A model generated the notes under the pieces. That model was not told the DNA's origin. It worked only from the letters and a program-made list of their open reading frames with translations, and ran no database searches. A program made the translations under genes and the position numbers. A stretch of DNA of 14,146 bases from Rhizobium sp. Q54 (GTDB taxonomy: Bacteria > Pseudomonadota > Alphaproteobacteria > Rhizobiales > Beijerinckiaceae), in the NCBI GenBank assembly GCA_945903655.1, contig CAMDOY010000055.1:1-14146 (forward strand). The letters run 5' to 3'. Below, in pieces: positions 1 to 7,023 of the stretch; the first letter of the stretch is position 1; each line of letters opens with the position of its first letter.

Positions 1-149
1 TGACCCAGCACCCGGCCAGATGACACAAAGCCATCGGCCAGCAAGGCTCGCGACCCGGGCGGCTTCACCTCGTTACGGTGGGCGGCATCATCCAGGAATC
101 CCGGGCGGCATCAAATCGGTATGCCTGGGCGGCATCGCAGGAATCCGCA
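1..149. mobile_element. Probable end of an IS21-type insertion sequence (remnant or cut by window edge)
   Basis: The left edge holds the repeated motif GGGCGGCATC followed by GGAATCC-like blocks. From memory, this arrangement is typical of the non-coding end downstream of istB in rhizobial IS21-family elements. Bases 1-56 show no recognisable istB C-terminus in any plus frame, so only the terminal non-coding part can be argued. The last unit ends in GGAATCCGCA at about 149, and IS21 elements end in CA, so I place the outer border there as an inference. No target duplication can be checked because the other end is outside the window. Confidence 0.45.
57..149. repeat. Four direct repeat units of about 23 bp (GGGCGGCWTC...)
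   Basis: Units begin at 57, 80, 103 and 127, so the spacing is 23, 23 and 24 bp. All start with GGGCGGC followed by TTC or ATC. The second and fourth share an AGGAATCC block, and the third has ATCGGTATGCC in the same place. The regular spacing, about two helical turns, suits protein-binding sites such as transposase sites at an IS21 end. The repeats are read directly; the IS assignment is from pattern memory. Confidence 0.75.
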
Positions 150-465
150 CTTCAAGAATACCGTTTGGTCCGGTCGTGTCTGCGTAACCCGCATCAGAAC
201 CACCCCGCCATGTCAGCGTTACGATCCTGAATGGGGATGCATGCAAAGGCCAAGCTCGATCTTTGCATCAAAAAATCAAGAAACATGAAGGGTTTCAGCC
301 TCGCGTCAGGCCTTCAGGGCTGATGGGACGGTTGTGTTCGCTAAACCAAAGGGTTCCAGACAGATGTGACGGCGCGGCATGCGGCGCCTCAAGCCCTTCG
401 CTGAACGAAGAGAATCGTGAAAACAGCTATCGGTCGAGGTCGTGCATAGGTCAAACAAGCGCGCT
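150..465. other. Intergenic region with small inverted repeats, no gene seen
   Basis: No convincing coding region lies here on either strand. Three symmetric elements can be read. One is a perfect 8-bp inverted repeat, ATGCAAAG (241-248) and CTTTGCAT (261-268), with a 12-base loop. The second is a near-perfect palindrome at 371-388 centred on GCATGC. The third is a 5-bp stem, CTTCG/CGAAG, at 396-410. The last two lie just past the stop of the minus-strand TctC gene and could act in 3'-end formation, but neither has a following T-run on the minus strand. Confidence 0.4.
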
Positions 466-1497
466 TTATTTTGGAACGACTGCCTTCTTTGCGCGTTCAA
501 CGAGTTGGGGTGGCGTCAAGTAAGCAGCGGTCAATATTTTCGTGACCTCGTCGCCGCTGATTGGGGATACTTCAAGACCCACTTTCTCAGCTTCCTGAAC
601 AAAAAGCGGATCATTCAGCGTAGCCATGAAACCCCTGCGTAAAGCTGAAATTCTATCAGCCGACACACCCGGAGGCGCTGCGAAAGGGAATGCGACTTCC
701 TGCCTTGAAAAAATCAACTCCATGACCTTTTTGTCGTCAGGGTCGGTCACGAAGTCGAGCGCAAGTGGCTTGTCCTGATAGTCAGCATGCTTTCGGAGCG
801 AGATCTGAAGGATAATGTCGATCTTCCTGTCTTTAAGCCAGTGCGGTCGGGTCGACCTCAGGGTGGAAATGGACGATCCGCCCATGCCATCGACTTCATT
901 GCGCTCAATGGCGAGCATGAAGTCGCCTGATCCCTGATATCCCGTAACCACCTTCATCTTCGTCCCCAGCAAGGCGTTGAGAACAAATGGGTAGACGGCG
1001 CTATCGGCGCTATGGCCGCTGGCGGGGACAACCATTTCGCGTGTCCGGAGATCCTCGATCGTTCGGAAATTTTTCTCGATGCGTGCGAATACAACGCTCA
1101 CTTCTGAAGCCGGGCTTCCTAACCAGTTCAGCTTCAACGCCTCGAATTGAACGCCGGTCATATCAAACAGCGGCTGTGTCGGAACGCTGCGTGAAAATGT
1201 GCCGAATTGCGTACCGTCTTTTGGCGCGTTGTTGAAGATGTAGTTCGCTGCGGTCATGGAACCAGCGCCGGGCATGTTGCGTACGACGAAAGCAGGTTCG
1301 CCAGGCATATGTTTACCCATGTGGCGAGCCAGAGTTCGCGCGTATACATCATAGCCGCCGCCAACACCGAAACCTACGATGATCGTTACAGGGTTTGCCC
1401 GATAAAAATCGGCAAGCGTGTCAGCACGCGCGTAGGGGTTGGATGAAATGAGCGAACACGACCACAAAGCCGCCGCAGTCAACACTTGTTTCCACAT
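466..1497 (-). CDS. Tripartite tricarboxylate transporter (TctC/Bug family) substrate-binding protein
   Basis: This encodes a 343-residue exported solute-binding protein of the Bug/TctC family, which captures small carboxylic acids in the periplasm for a TctAB-type symporter. The N-terminus is a signal peptide with a likely cut after ARA (near residue 25). The mature start carries the family's first binding loop (GFGVGGGYD) and then NMPGAGSM, which corresponds to the RPGAGG motif of classical Bug proteins, followed by KDGT. The shared segment GYQGSGDF...ERNEVDG and WLKDRKID links it to the two other TctC proteins in this window. The ATG has AAGGCAGG shortly upstream. No tctA or tctB lies nearby, and it is separated from its neighbours by more than 300 bp on both sides, so it appears monocistronic. 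The ligand is unknown; the family call is strong. Confidence 0.9.
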   Translation of the reverse strand: MWKQVLTAAALWSCSLISSNPYARADTLADFYRANPVTIIVGFGVGGGYDVYARTLARHMGKHMPGEPAFVVRNMPGAGSMTAANYIFNNAPKDGTQFGTFSRSVPTQPLFDMTGVQFEALKLNWLGSPASEVSVVFARIEKNFRTIEDLRTREMVVPASGHSADSAVYPFVLNALLGTKMKVVTGYQGSGDFMLAIERNEVDGMGGSSISTLRSTRPHWLKDRKIDIILQISLRKHADYQDKPLALDFVTDPDDKKVMELIFSRQEVAFPFAAPPGVSADRISALRRGFMATLNDPLFVQEAEKVGLEVSPISGDEVTKILTAAYLTPPQLVERAKKAVVPK

Positions 1498-1937
1498 TTT
1501 CGCCTGCCTTGTTCAGTAAAAAATACATCATAACGCGGCGCTGGCAAGCGTGTCGCCCGGTTATCTCAGCGCCAACGGCGGAACAAATGCGTGAAGCTCA
1601 GATAAAGCGCCGCATGCTTGGTGTTAGGCCTCATTTCATCTTTCTCCTGCGCGGGCACGACCTTTCTTGTTCCGGCATGGCGAGCCATCGGCAAATGCAG
1701 GCGGGGGCGAGGGGAAGTCGCTCGCATCAGACAGGTCTCGACCCTGATCCAATTGGCGAGAACGCTGAAGGGGCAGTCGTGGGGGTGGCGGAGGTCTGAC
1801 GTCCGGCGCCCGCTCGCACCCCATACGTCTGTCCCAGACGTCGCGGCTTTCGGATGGCGGGTGCGACGAAAAAGCGATGCGATCAATTGCGTGGTGAAAG
1901 CGCTCGCGTCCATCATTCACAGACGTTGGCGAAAGCC
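1498..1937. other. Intergenic stretch of about 440 bp with one hairpin, no gene recognised
   Basis: Open frames exist on both strands but none resembles a known protein or has a credible start, so I leave them out. The only clear structure is a perfect 7-bp inverted repeat, ACGTCTG (1825-1831) and CAGACGT (1835-1841), with a 3-base loop. It lies about 100 bp past the stop of the secreted-protein gene at 1938-2576. It lacks a T-run on the minus strand, so a terminator role is not shown. Confidence 0.35.
1527..1556 (-). promoter_or_regulatory. Possible sigma-70-type promoter for the TctC gene at 466-1497
   Basis: Read on the minus strand, GCGACA (1551-1556) and TATGAT (1527-1532) are separated by 18 bp and sit about 30 bp before the ATG. 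The -10 matches consensus in five of six positions; the -35 is weak. This is a pattern match only. Confidence 0.28.
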
Positions 1938-2576
1938 TCAGCGCGGCGTTCCCTCGCCACCACTGAGGATCCGTGCCATGGCCCAGCCTGGGGCTCCGGA
2001 CCGGATGTAGAAGGTCCATATAGCGCCCTTGCCGCCCTTGATTTGAGAGATGGGAAGCACGTCGAGCGCCGATTTCTCCAGATTGTTGATGAGATCCACC
2101 AACAAAAGCTCGTCGCCCTGTTTGCCATGAATCGCGGCAAGGCGGGTCTGGATGTCGATGTCCCTGAGCTCCACATCGCCCCAGGTCGCGACGATGACCT
2201 TGTCGGCGCCAATTTGCTTGACCATGCGACGCGGCTCCAGCGCGAAACGCTTCGAGTGAGCGGCGATCACCTCATCGGCCGATTTTTCGGTCATCGGGAT
2301 GTTGTCGAATTTTTGGCTCAGCAACTGAAGCCGTTCGTGATGATCCAGAAAGAGGGACATGGAAGCCGAGACCTGCTTCCATTCCTTTTTCTTGCGACAT
2401 TCCCGATCAGCGCCGCTCCATGGGCTGGGACTGCAGTTAAACCGCTCCAGCTCCTCCGCACCGATTTGCGCTCCCAGCGTAAAGCCCTCGATGGCGAAGG
2501 TTTGCGCCCGCGCGAGGGCTGGAGCCGAGAGAGAGAGGCCGATGGTCAGCAGCAGAAGGCGGCGGGTGCGGCGCAT
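1938..2576 (-). CDS. Secreted protein of unknown function
   Basis: I do not recognise the family of this 212-residue protein. The N-terminus is a textbook Sec signal peptide: an Arg-rich start (MRRTRR), a Leu-rich core, and a likely cut after ARA before QTF (near residue 24). The mature part has two close cysteines, FNC and REC, about a dozen residues apart, that could form a disulfide. It is otherwise a mixed-charge soluble domain with no further membrane segment. GAGAG precedes the ATG at a usable distance. The longer frame on the opposite strand (1854-2591) lacks these protein-like features, so the minus strand is chosen. It stands alone, divergent from the spore-coat-U genes, with no functional hint from neighbours. 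Probably periplasmic. Confidence 0.7.
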   Translation of the reverse strand: MRRTRRLLLLTIGLSLSAPALARAQTFAIEGFTLGAQIGAEELERFNCSPSPWSGADRECRKKKEWKQVSASMSLFLDHHERLQLLSQKFDNIPMTEKSADEVIAAHSKRFALEPRRMVKQIGADKVIVATWGDVELRDIDIQTRLAAIHGKQGDELLLVDLINNLEKSALDVLPISQIKGGKGAIWTFYIRSGAPGWAMARILSGGEGTPR

Positions 2577-2843
2577 CGAATCTCTCGATAAAAGACGAAA
2601 AAGGCCAGAGATTCATGCTTAGCACCGCCCAATAAGCGGAGCAAACCCGGCGTCCTGTTCTCAAGTTATGTTTATGTTGCAAGATGAGAGCAACTCCTTT
2701 CCCTTGCCCTATTCGATGGCGGCAAAAGACGTCAGGCGGGTTTTGCGGCATCGACTTTCACCCACCCGTTCAAAGTGCTGACCTGAGCGGCGCTGACCCG
2801 TCGCCACCTGCATCATGGCCGCGTTCAGGCCGGAGTGGCGAAG
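2577..2843. other. Intergenic region upstream of the secreted-protein gene, no gene seen
   Basis: This normal-composition part of the gap between the divergent secreted-protein gene and the spore-coat-U genes contains no frame with a credible start and no recognisable protein. It should hold the promoter of the minus-strand gene, but I could not pick a convincing -35/-10 pair. Confidence 0.3.
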
Positions 2844-2954
2844 ATGAGCCTGCGGCAGCGCGAACTAGAAATTTTAAAAACTCCGATTTTTCGGATATTT
2901 GGAGAAAAATATGAATTAAATATTGAAAAGATGAAGGTGTACTCGCAGTATTGA
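2844..2954 (+). CDS. Candidate small ORF, 36 residues, at the edge of the AT-rich island
   Basis: The ATG at 2844 follows GGAG with an 8-base gap, a good ribosome-binding arrangement. The frame stays open through about 90 bases of AT-rich DNA to a TGA at 2952-2954. The product starts MSLRQRELEILK and ends KVYSQY. It is basic, has no signal peptide or membrane segment, and matches nothing I recognise. It could be a leader peptide, a gene remnant, or chance. Confidence 0.2.
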   Translation: MSLRQRELEILKTPIFRIFGEKYELNIEKMKVYSQY

Positions 2955-3060
2955 AAGCAAAAAAATATTAAAAATGAACCTGGAGCATAACTGTATTTAG
3001 TATTATGAGATTTAATCTGTATTAGTATGAAGATATGCTATTGAATTGAAATAAAAATTT
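2861..3060. other. AT-rich island upstream of the spore-coat-U genes
   Basis: By my count about 75 percent of these 200 bases are A or T, against clearly GC-rich DNA on both sides. It contains A- and T-runs and repeated GTATT/TAGTAT words. Such stretches upstream of surface-structure genes are common targets of nucleoid proteins of the H-NS, Lsr2 or MucR kind, or mark transferred DNA. Either reading is inference. Confidence 0.6.
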
Positions 3061-3077
3061 ACGACTCGGGCTATAAA
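3046..3077 (+). promoter_or_regulatory. Possible promoter of the spore-coat-U genes
   Basis: TATAAA at 3072-3077 is a good -10 candidate 30 bp before the ATG at 3108. TTGAAA at 3046-3051 would be the -35, but the 20-bp spacing is long, so either an activator is needed or the true -35 is elsewhere in the AT-rich stretch. Confidence 0.25.
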
Positions 3078-3107
3078 AAGTTGCATCTCTTGAAACAGGA
3101 GCAACCC

Positions 3108-3410
3108 ATGCGTCCAACCCCTAAATTATACGTCGCTCTCATCGCGTCTACGCTCGCGCTATCCGCTGGACTCGCTGACGCCGCGACGGTCACATCGACC
3201 CTTGCGGTGTCCGCCGCCGTCAACACGGTCTGCGTGGTCAACAGCGTCGGCGCCATGGCCTTTGGCGCTTATACTGGCGTCGTTCATCTCAAGAGCTTCG
3301 GCGCGGTTGGCAAGATCCACATCAATCTCGGTGACCGCGACTGCTCTGCGATGATTGTGCGTCAGAGCGTCTCCGGCGCCGCGCCCGGGAGCGTCTTCAC
3401 ATGCGGATAA
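3108..3410 (+). CDS. Short spore coat protein U (Csu pilin-type) domain protein, possibly truncated
   Basis: The product is 100 residues with a signal peptide (likely cut after ADA, residue 25). It continues with ATVTSTLAVSAAV, a Cys at 42 and AFGAYTG at 51-57, the normal start of a spore-coat-U domain subunit of archaic (Csu-type) chaperone-usher pili. Family members are usually about 160-180 residues and end in a TVTVTY-like strand needed for assembly. Here everything after about residue 57 is unlike the family, and the end is missing. I tested the other frames around 3270-3410 and found no continuation, so a simple frameshift is not evident. The start at 3108 has AGGAG six bases upstream; a TTG at 3081 is in frame but poorer. 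Its stop overlaps the next gene, suggesting translational coupling. It may be a decayed gene that still drives the next one. Confidence 0.65.
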   Translation: MRPTPKLYVALIASTLALSAGLADAATVTSTLAVSAAVNTVCVVNSVGAMAFGAYTGVVHLKSFGAVGKIHINLGDRDCSAMIVRQSVSGAAPGSVFTCG

Positions 3411-4393
3411 TGCAAGCCCACGCGTCGGTTCTGCGTCTCTCCGCGCTCCTCATCGCCGGTGTTCTGCCTCCCCAACAGGAGGCTCTTGCTGCGAATCCGA
3501 CCGCCAGTTGCACGATCACCGGCGGTACGCTCGCCTTCGGATCGATCAACGTCCTCACAGGCGCCAGCGTCAATAGCACGGCGAACATCGGGATCAGTTG
3601 CAAGCTGGGCGGCGGCGGCAGGTCAGCCTATGTTTGTTTGAACCTGGATGGCGGGACAGTCACCTCGACAACCAACCGCGCTCTGGTCAACGGCTCCAAC
3701 AAGCTTCTCGTCGAATTATATACGGATGCGAATAGAACAGTCGTCTTCGGCAGTTCCTCCTCGCCAACCTACGGGTCTGGAGGACTGCTTGTCGTGATGC
3801 CAACAGTTGCGGCGGATGGCACGACAACCGCCAATGTGACGGTTTATGGACGTGTGCTGGCCTCCCAGCAGTCGGTCCCCGCCGGGACCAGCGGCACGCT
3901 TTATTCGAATGATTTTACGCAAACCGCGACATCATGGTCGGACAGGAATCCCGCCACCTGCGGCTCAGGCGGAGGAAACACAACCAACACTTATTCCCTG
4001 CTTGCAAACGCCACAGTGACCCCGCAATGCAGCGTCAATTCGCCAAACACCCTTAACTTTGGCTCGGTTGTGAGCCTTGGGGCGGTGATAGACGCACAAA
4101 CGACACTTAGCGTTTCCTGCAGCAATCAACTGGCCTATACGGTTGGTCTTTCCAGCGCATCGGGATCAAGCCCCACGAATCTCAAGATGGCTTTCGGAGC
4201 AAACAAACTCACCTATGCGGTTTATCAGAACAGCGCCCGCACGACGGGCTGGGGTAATGTCTCGGGCCAATGGGTTGCAGGAACGGGTACGGCGTCAAGC
4301 CAGTCCCTTACGGTTTACGGCAGGCTGCCCATCCAGACTCTGCCACCAGCGGGAACCTATACGGACACGATTTCCGTCACCGTCACATACTGA
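3401..4393 (+). CDS. Two-domain spore coat protein U (CsuE-like) surface protein
   Basis: The product has 330 residues with a signal peptide (cut near residue 30, ALA). The first spore-coat-U domain starts with ASCTITGGTLAFGSI (about 33-50) and runs to the VTVYGRV strand. The second, about 199-330, has ATVTPQC, NTLNFGSV, LAYTVGL, YAVYQNSARTTGWG, LTVYGRLP, and ends in DTISVTVTY. That last pattern is the classic family C-terminus. Two-domain members of the Csu family are usually tip adhesins. The ATG at 3401 has GGGAG nine bases upstream and overlaps the previous gene by 10 bases; an in-frame ATG at 3410 is less well placed. Chaperone and usher genes, normally in the same operon, are absent: a terminator follows directly and the next gene is on the other strand. 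Assembly would need partners encoded elsewhere, or the pair is a relic. Confidence 0.85.
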   Translation: MRIMQAHASVLRLSALLIAGVLPPQQEALAANPTASCTITGGTLAFGSINVLTGASVNSTANIGISCKLGGGGRSAYVCLNLDGGTVTSTTNRALVNGSNKLLVELYTDANRTVVFGSSSSPTYGSGGLLVVMPTVAADGTTTANVTVYGRVLASQQSVPAGTSGTLYSNDFTQTATSWSDRNPATCGSGGGNTTNTYSLLANATVTPQCSVNSPNTLNFGSVVSLGAVIDAQTTLSVSCSNQLAYTVGLSSASGSSPTNLKMAFGANKLTYAVYQNSARTTGWGNVSGQWVAGTGTASSQSLTVYGRLPIQTLPPAGTYTDTISVTVTY

Positions 4394-4417
4394 ATGACGC
4401 TGGCGGCGCCAGTCTGC

Positions 4418-4449
4418 GAGTGCGCAAGCGCACTCGGTCTTCTTATTTT
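4418..4449 (+). terminator. Intrinsic terminator of the spore-coat-U genes
   Basis: GAGTGCGC (4418-4425) and GCGCACTC (4428-4435) form a perfect 8-bp stem, in practice 7 bp with a CAAG tetraloop. A T-rich tail TCTTCTTATTTT (4438-4449) follows. It lies 25 bp after the stop codon, and a smaller stem CTGGC/GCCAG (4400-4412) precedes it. Confidence 0.8.
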
Positions 4450-4475
4450 GACCGCGTCAATATTTTTGATGGTTA

Positions 4476-4511
4476 CTAAAGCAGGGCGACCTCTCTTTGA
4501 GAACGCCCTGC
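4476..4511 (-). terminator. Probable terminator of the minus-strand operon
   Basis: GCAGGGCG (4481-4488) and CGCCCTGC (4504-4511) form a perfect 8-bp stem. The loop holds a further TCTC/GAGA pairing. On the minus strand the stem is followed by only TTTA, so the U-tract is short. It lies about 70 bp past the stop of the molybdopterin-subunit gene and back to back with the terminator of the spore-coat-U genes. Confidence 0.5.
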
Positions 4512-4581
4512 GTGGGCCAAGCAAACCTTGCCAAACAGAAGAGATCCCAAGTCAAAGCAAAGCGGAGCGAGCGCGCCAGCT

Positions 4582-6912
4582 TTACTGGAGCGCCCCGGCC
4601 TTCTGGATCGCCTCCCAGATTTTCGTCGGCGTCGCGGGCATCATGATGTTGCGAACGCCAAGCGGCGCCAGCGCATCATTGACTGCATTCATCACTGCTG
4701 GCAGGGCGCCGACCGTGCCGCATTCGCCCGCGCCCTTCACGCCGAGCGGGTTGGTCTTGGTGGGGATGGGATTGCGGTCGATCTCGATGCGCGAAAAAAC
4801 ATCCGCATGGGGCATGGCGTAATCCATGAAGGAACCAGACAGCATCTGGCCATTGTCCGGATCATAAACGATCTGCTCCATCAGGGCCTGCCCGGCCGCC
4901 TGGGCGATGCCGCCGAGCACCTGACCATCGACCAGCATGGGATTGAGTTCGACGCCGACGTCATGCACCGCCGCATAGCGATCAATCGTCACGACGCCGG
5001 TTTCGGGGTCGATCTCCACCTCGCAGATATGGCTGGAATTGGGGAGATTGCCCGAATCGGGCGACCAGGTGGCGGTTTCATAAAGACCGATCTCGATATC
5101 CGGCGGCAGACGCGCGGGATTGAAGGCGATCTTCACCACTTCGGGGAAATCGACGCCATGGTCGGTGCCCGAAACGCTGAAGCGGCCATTGTCGAAGGTC
5201 ACGTCATTCACATTGGCCTCAAGCACATGGGCGGCGATGCGCTTGCCCTTGGCGATCACCTTTTCGACGGCCTTGAAGACCACGGTGCCGCCGATGGTGG
5301 CGGTGCGCGCGGCGCCGGTGCCAGTGCCCCACGACAGCTTGTCCGTGTCGCCCTCGATGACGCGGATCATCTCGGAATCGAGGCCCAGCTTGTCGCTGAC
5401 GATCTGGGTGTAGATGGTCTCATGGCTCTGACCGCCAGCGGTGGAGCCCACGAGAATCGTCAGGTGTCCATCCGGATCAAAGCGCAGTTCTGCGGCCTCG
5501 GGCGAGGGACCGGCGGAGGGGTCGATGCTGCTCGAGACGCCCACGCCGCGCAGCAGGCCGCGCTTGCGCGATTCCTCCTTTCGGGCGGCGACCCCGGCGT
5601 AATCTGACCTGACCAGAGCCTTTTCCAGCAGCGCCGGGAAATCTCCGCAATCATAGACCTCGCCGACCACCGACTTGTAGGGCATGGCGGAGGCCGGGAT
5701 CAGGTTGCGGCGACGGATCTCCGCCGGATCCATGCCAAGGTCCCGCGCGGCCATATCGACGAGACGCTCGATCACATAGGCGCTCGGTGCGCCGCCGGGG
5801 GCGCGATAGTTCGACACCGGCAAGGTGTTGGTGAAGACAGCCGCCGCCTCAGCGAAAACGGCGGGGATCACATAGGGGCCCGCGGTGTCCTTGATGATGT
5901 TGCCGGTGGAGAGGAAGCCCAGCATGGAGATATAGGCGCCGATGTTGTTGCGTGACGAGAAACGCATGCCCAGGAACTTGCCGTCCTGATCGACAGCCAA
6001 CCCCGCATCGACCACCATGTCGCGCCCCTGATCGTCGGCGACGAGGGCCTCGCTGCGCTCGCAGGCCCATTTGACGGGCCTTCCCACCTTCTTCGAAGCC
6101 CAGGCGACGACGGGGACTTCCGGATAGAGGCCGCCCTTCATGCCGTAGCTGCCGCCGACATCGCCCGCGATCAGGGAAATGCGCTGCTCAGGAACGTCGA
6201 AGACATATTGCGACAGCATGGAGCGCCAGACATAGGGGCGCTGGTGGCAGGCGTAGATGGTGAAATGTTCGCGGCCCCGGTCATAGGTGGCGCAGACGGC
6301 GCGCGGCTCCATGGTGTTGGCCGCGACGCGGCTCACCACGAAACGGTCCTCGACCACCACATGGGCTTGCGCGAAGGCCTTGTCGGCCGCCTCCTTGTCG
6401 CCCTTGACCGCATAGACCGGCTCGTTGTTGGCGCATTCGTCCCAGACCAACGGCGCCCCGGGCAGATTGGCGGTCGCGGTCTCCAGCTGGATGGGCAGCA
6501 GATCGTAGTCGACCTCGACGGCCTCGGCTGCATCCTTGGCTTGAGCAATGCTTTCGGCCACGACCACTGCGATGGGCTGCCCGACATGGCGCACCCGGTC
6601 GCGGGTAAGGCCTGGGCGCGGGGGCCGGAACATGGGCGAGCCATCGCGGCGCTTGGCCGGATTGGCGCCGCGCACATCGCCGAGGCCCTCAGCCGCATAG
6701 TCCTCGCCGGTCAGTACCGCCAGAACCCCGGGCATCTGGCGGGCCGCTGTGGCGTCAACGCGCAGCAGCTGCGCATGGGCGTGGGGTGAGCGCAGGAACA
6801 CGGCGTAGGTCTGCCGGTCCAGGAAAATATCGTCAGTGAAGCGGCCCTGCCCCTGCAGAAGGCGGGGCGCCTCCACCTGAAGAACCGGTTGACTGATGGA
6901 ATAACGCGCCAT
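4582..6912 (-). CDS. Xanthine dehydrogenase/CoxL-family molybdopterin-binding large subunit
   Basis: This is the 776-residue catalytic subunit of a molybdenum hydroxylase, the class that inserts oxygen from water into N-heterocycles, aldehydes or activated C-H bonds. The N-terminal a/b-hammerhead domain (about 15-135; GQGRFTDDI, RSPHAHA) is followed by molybdopterin-binding motifs DVGGSYGMKGG (251-261) and NYRAPGG (368-374), then GGQSHETIYTQ. The conserved catalytic Glu lies in GVKGAGECG (about residue 730). The loop reads YRAPG, not the AYRCSFR of true CO dehydrogenase nor the AYRGAGR of form II, so CO oxidation is unlikely. The length is normal. The ATG has AGGG about 10 bases upstream. It is the last gene of a possible operon, 111 bp after the FAD monooxygenase. 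The 2Fe-2S and FAD subunits that such enzymes need are not in the window. Substrate unknown; probably cytoplasmic, since no Tat signal is seen. Confidence 0.92.
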   Translation of the reverse strand: MARYSISQPVLQVEAPRLLQGQGRFTDDIFLDRQTYAVFLRSPHAHAQLLRVDATAARQMPGVLAVLTGEDYAAEGLGDVRGANPAKRRDGSPMFRPPRPGLTRDRVRHVGQPIAVVVAESIAQAKDAAEAVEVDYDLLPIQLETATANLPGAPLVWDECANNEPVYAVKGDKEAADKAFAQAHVVVEDRFVVSRVAANTMEPRAVCATYDRGREHFTIYACHQRPYVWRSMLSQYVFDVPEQRISLIAGDVGGSYGMKGGLYPEVPVVAWASKKVGRPVKWACERSEALVADDQGRDMVVDAGLAVDQDGKFLGMRFSSRNNIGAYISMLGFLSTGNIIKDTAGPYVIPAVFAEAAAVFTNTLPVSNYRAPGGAPSAYVIERLVDMAARDLGMDPAEIRRRNLIPASAMPYKSVVGEVYDCGDFPALLEKALVRSDYAGVAARKEESRKRGLLRGVGVSSSIDPSAGPSPEAAELRFDPDGHLTILVGSTAGGQSHETIYTQIVSDKLGLDSEMIRVIEGDTDKLSWGTGTGAARTATIGGTVVFKAVEKVIAKGKRIAAHVLEANVNDVTFDNGRFSVSGTDHGVDFPEVVKIAFNPARLPPDIEIGLYETATWSPDSGNLPNSSHICEVEIDPETGVVTIDRYAAVHDVGVELNPMLVDGQVLGGIAQAAGQALMEQIVYDPDNGQMLSGSFMDYAMPHADVFSRIEIDRNPIPTKTNPLGVKGAGECGTVGALPAVMNAVNDALAPLGVRNIMMPATPTKIWEAIQKAGALQ

Positions 6913-7023
6913 TTGCTTGTCGCCCTTTTTGAGATCTCTGCGTGATTATGGAAAAAAGGATCCCACTAGGCAATGCCGGGTTTTCATCTGCGCCTTGCCC
7001 CGGGCTCCCCCTCAGACCGCCGT

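Noticed and set aside
57..149. CRISPR array
   Set aside because: Units are only 23-24 bp in total with no distinct spacers, and there are no cas genes.
177..222. Near-direct repeat TGTCTGCGTAAC / TGTCAGCGTTAC, 34 bp apart
   Set aside because: Only two copies with two mismatches and no supporting context; could be chance, although near the IS-like border.
1566..2010. Overlapping open frames on both strands between the TctC gene and the secreted-protein gene
   Set aside because: No recognisable protein, no good start sites, Arg/Pro-rich composition typical of non-coding GC-rich DNA.
1854..2591. Plus-strand frame of 245 codons opposite the secreted protein
   Set aside because: The minus strand has a proper signal peptide and high GC at third positions; the plus-strand product has a low-quality composition.
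4528..5607. Plus-strand frame of 359 codons opposite the molybdopterin subunit
   Set aside because: Antisense shadow of a well-conserved gene; no start signal and no family features.
4582..6912. True carbon monoxide dehydrogenase large subunit (coxL)
   Set aside because: The CO-specific AYRCSFR loop is replaced by NYRAPGG and the coxM and coxS genes are missing.
6913..7023. Possible hairpins (GGCAA/TTGCC, CCGGG/CCCGG) between monooxygenase and molybdopterin subunit
   Set aside because: Arms are short, mutually exclusive and without a U-tract; no support for a terminator.
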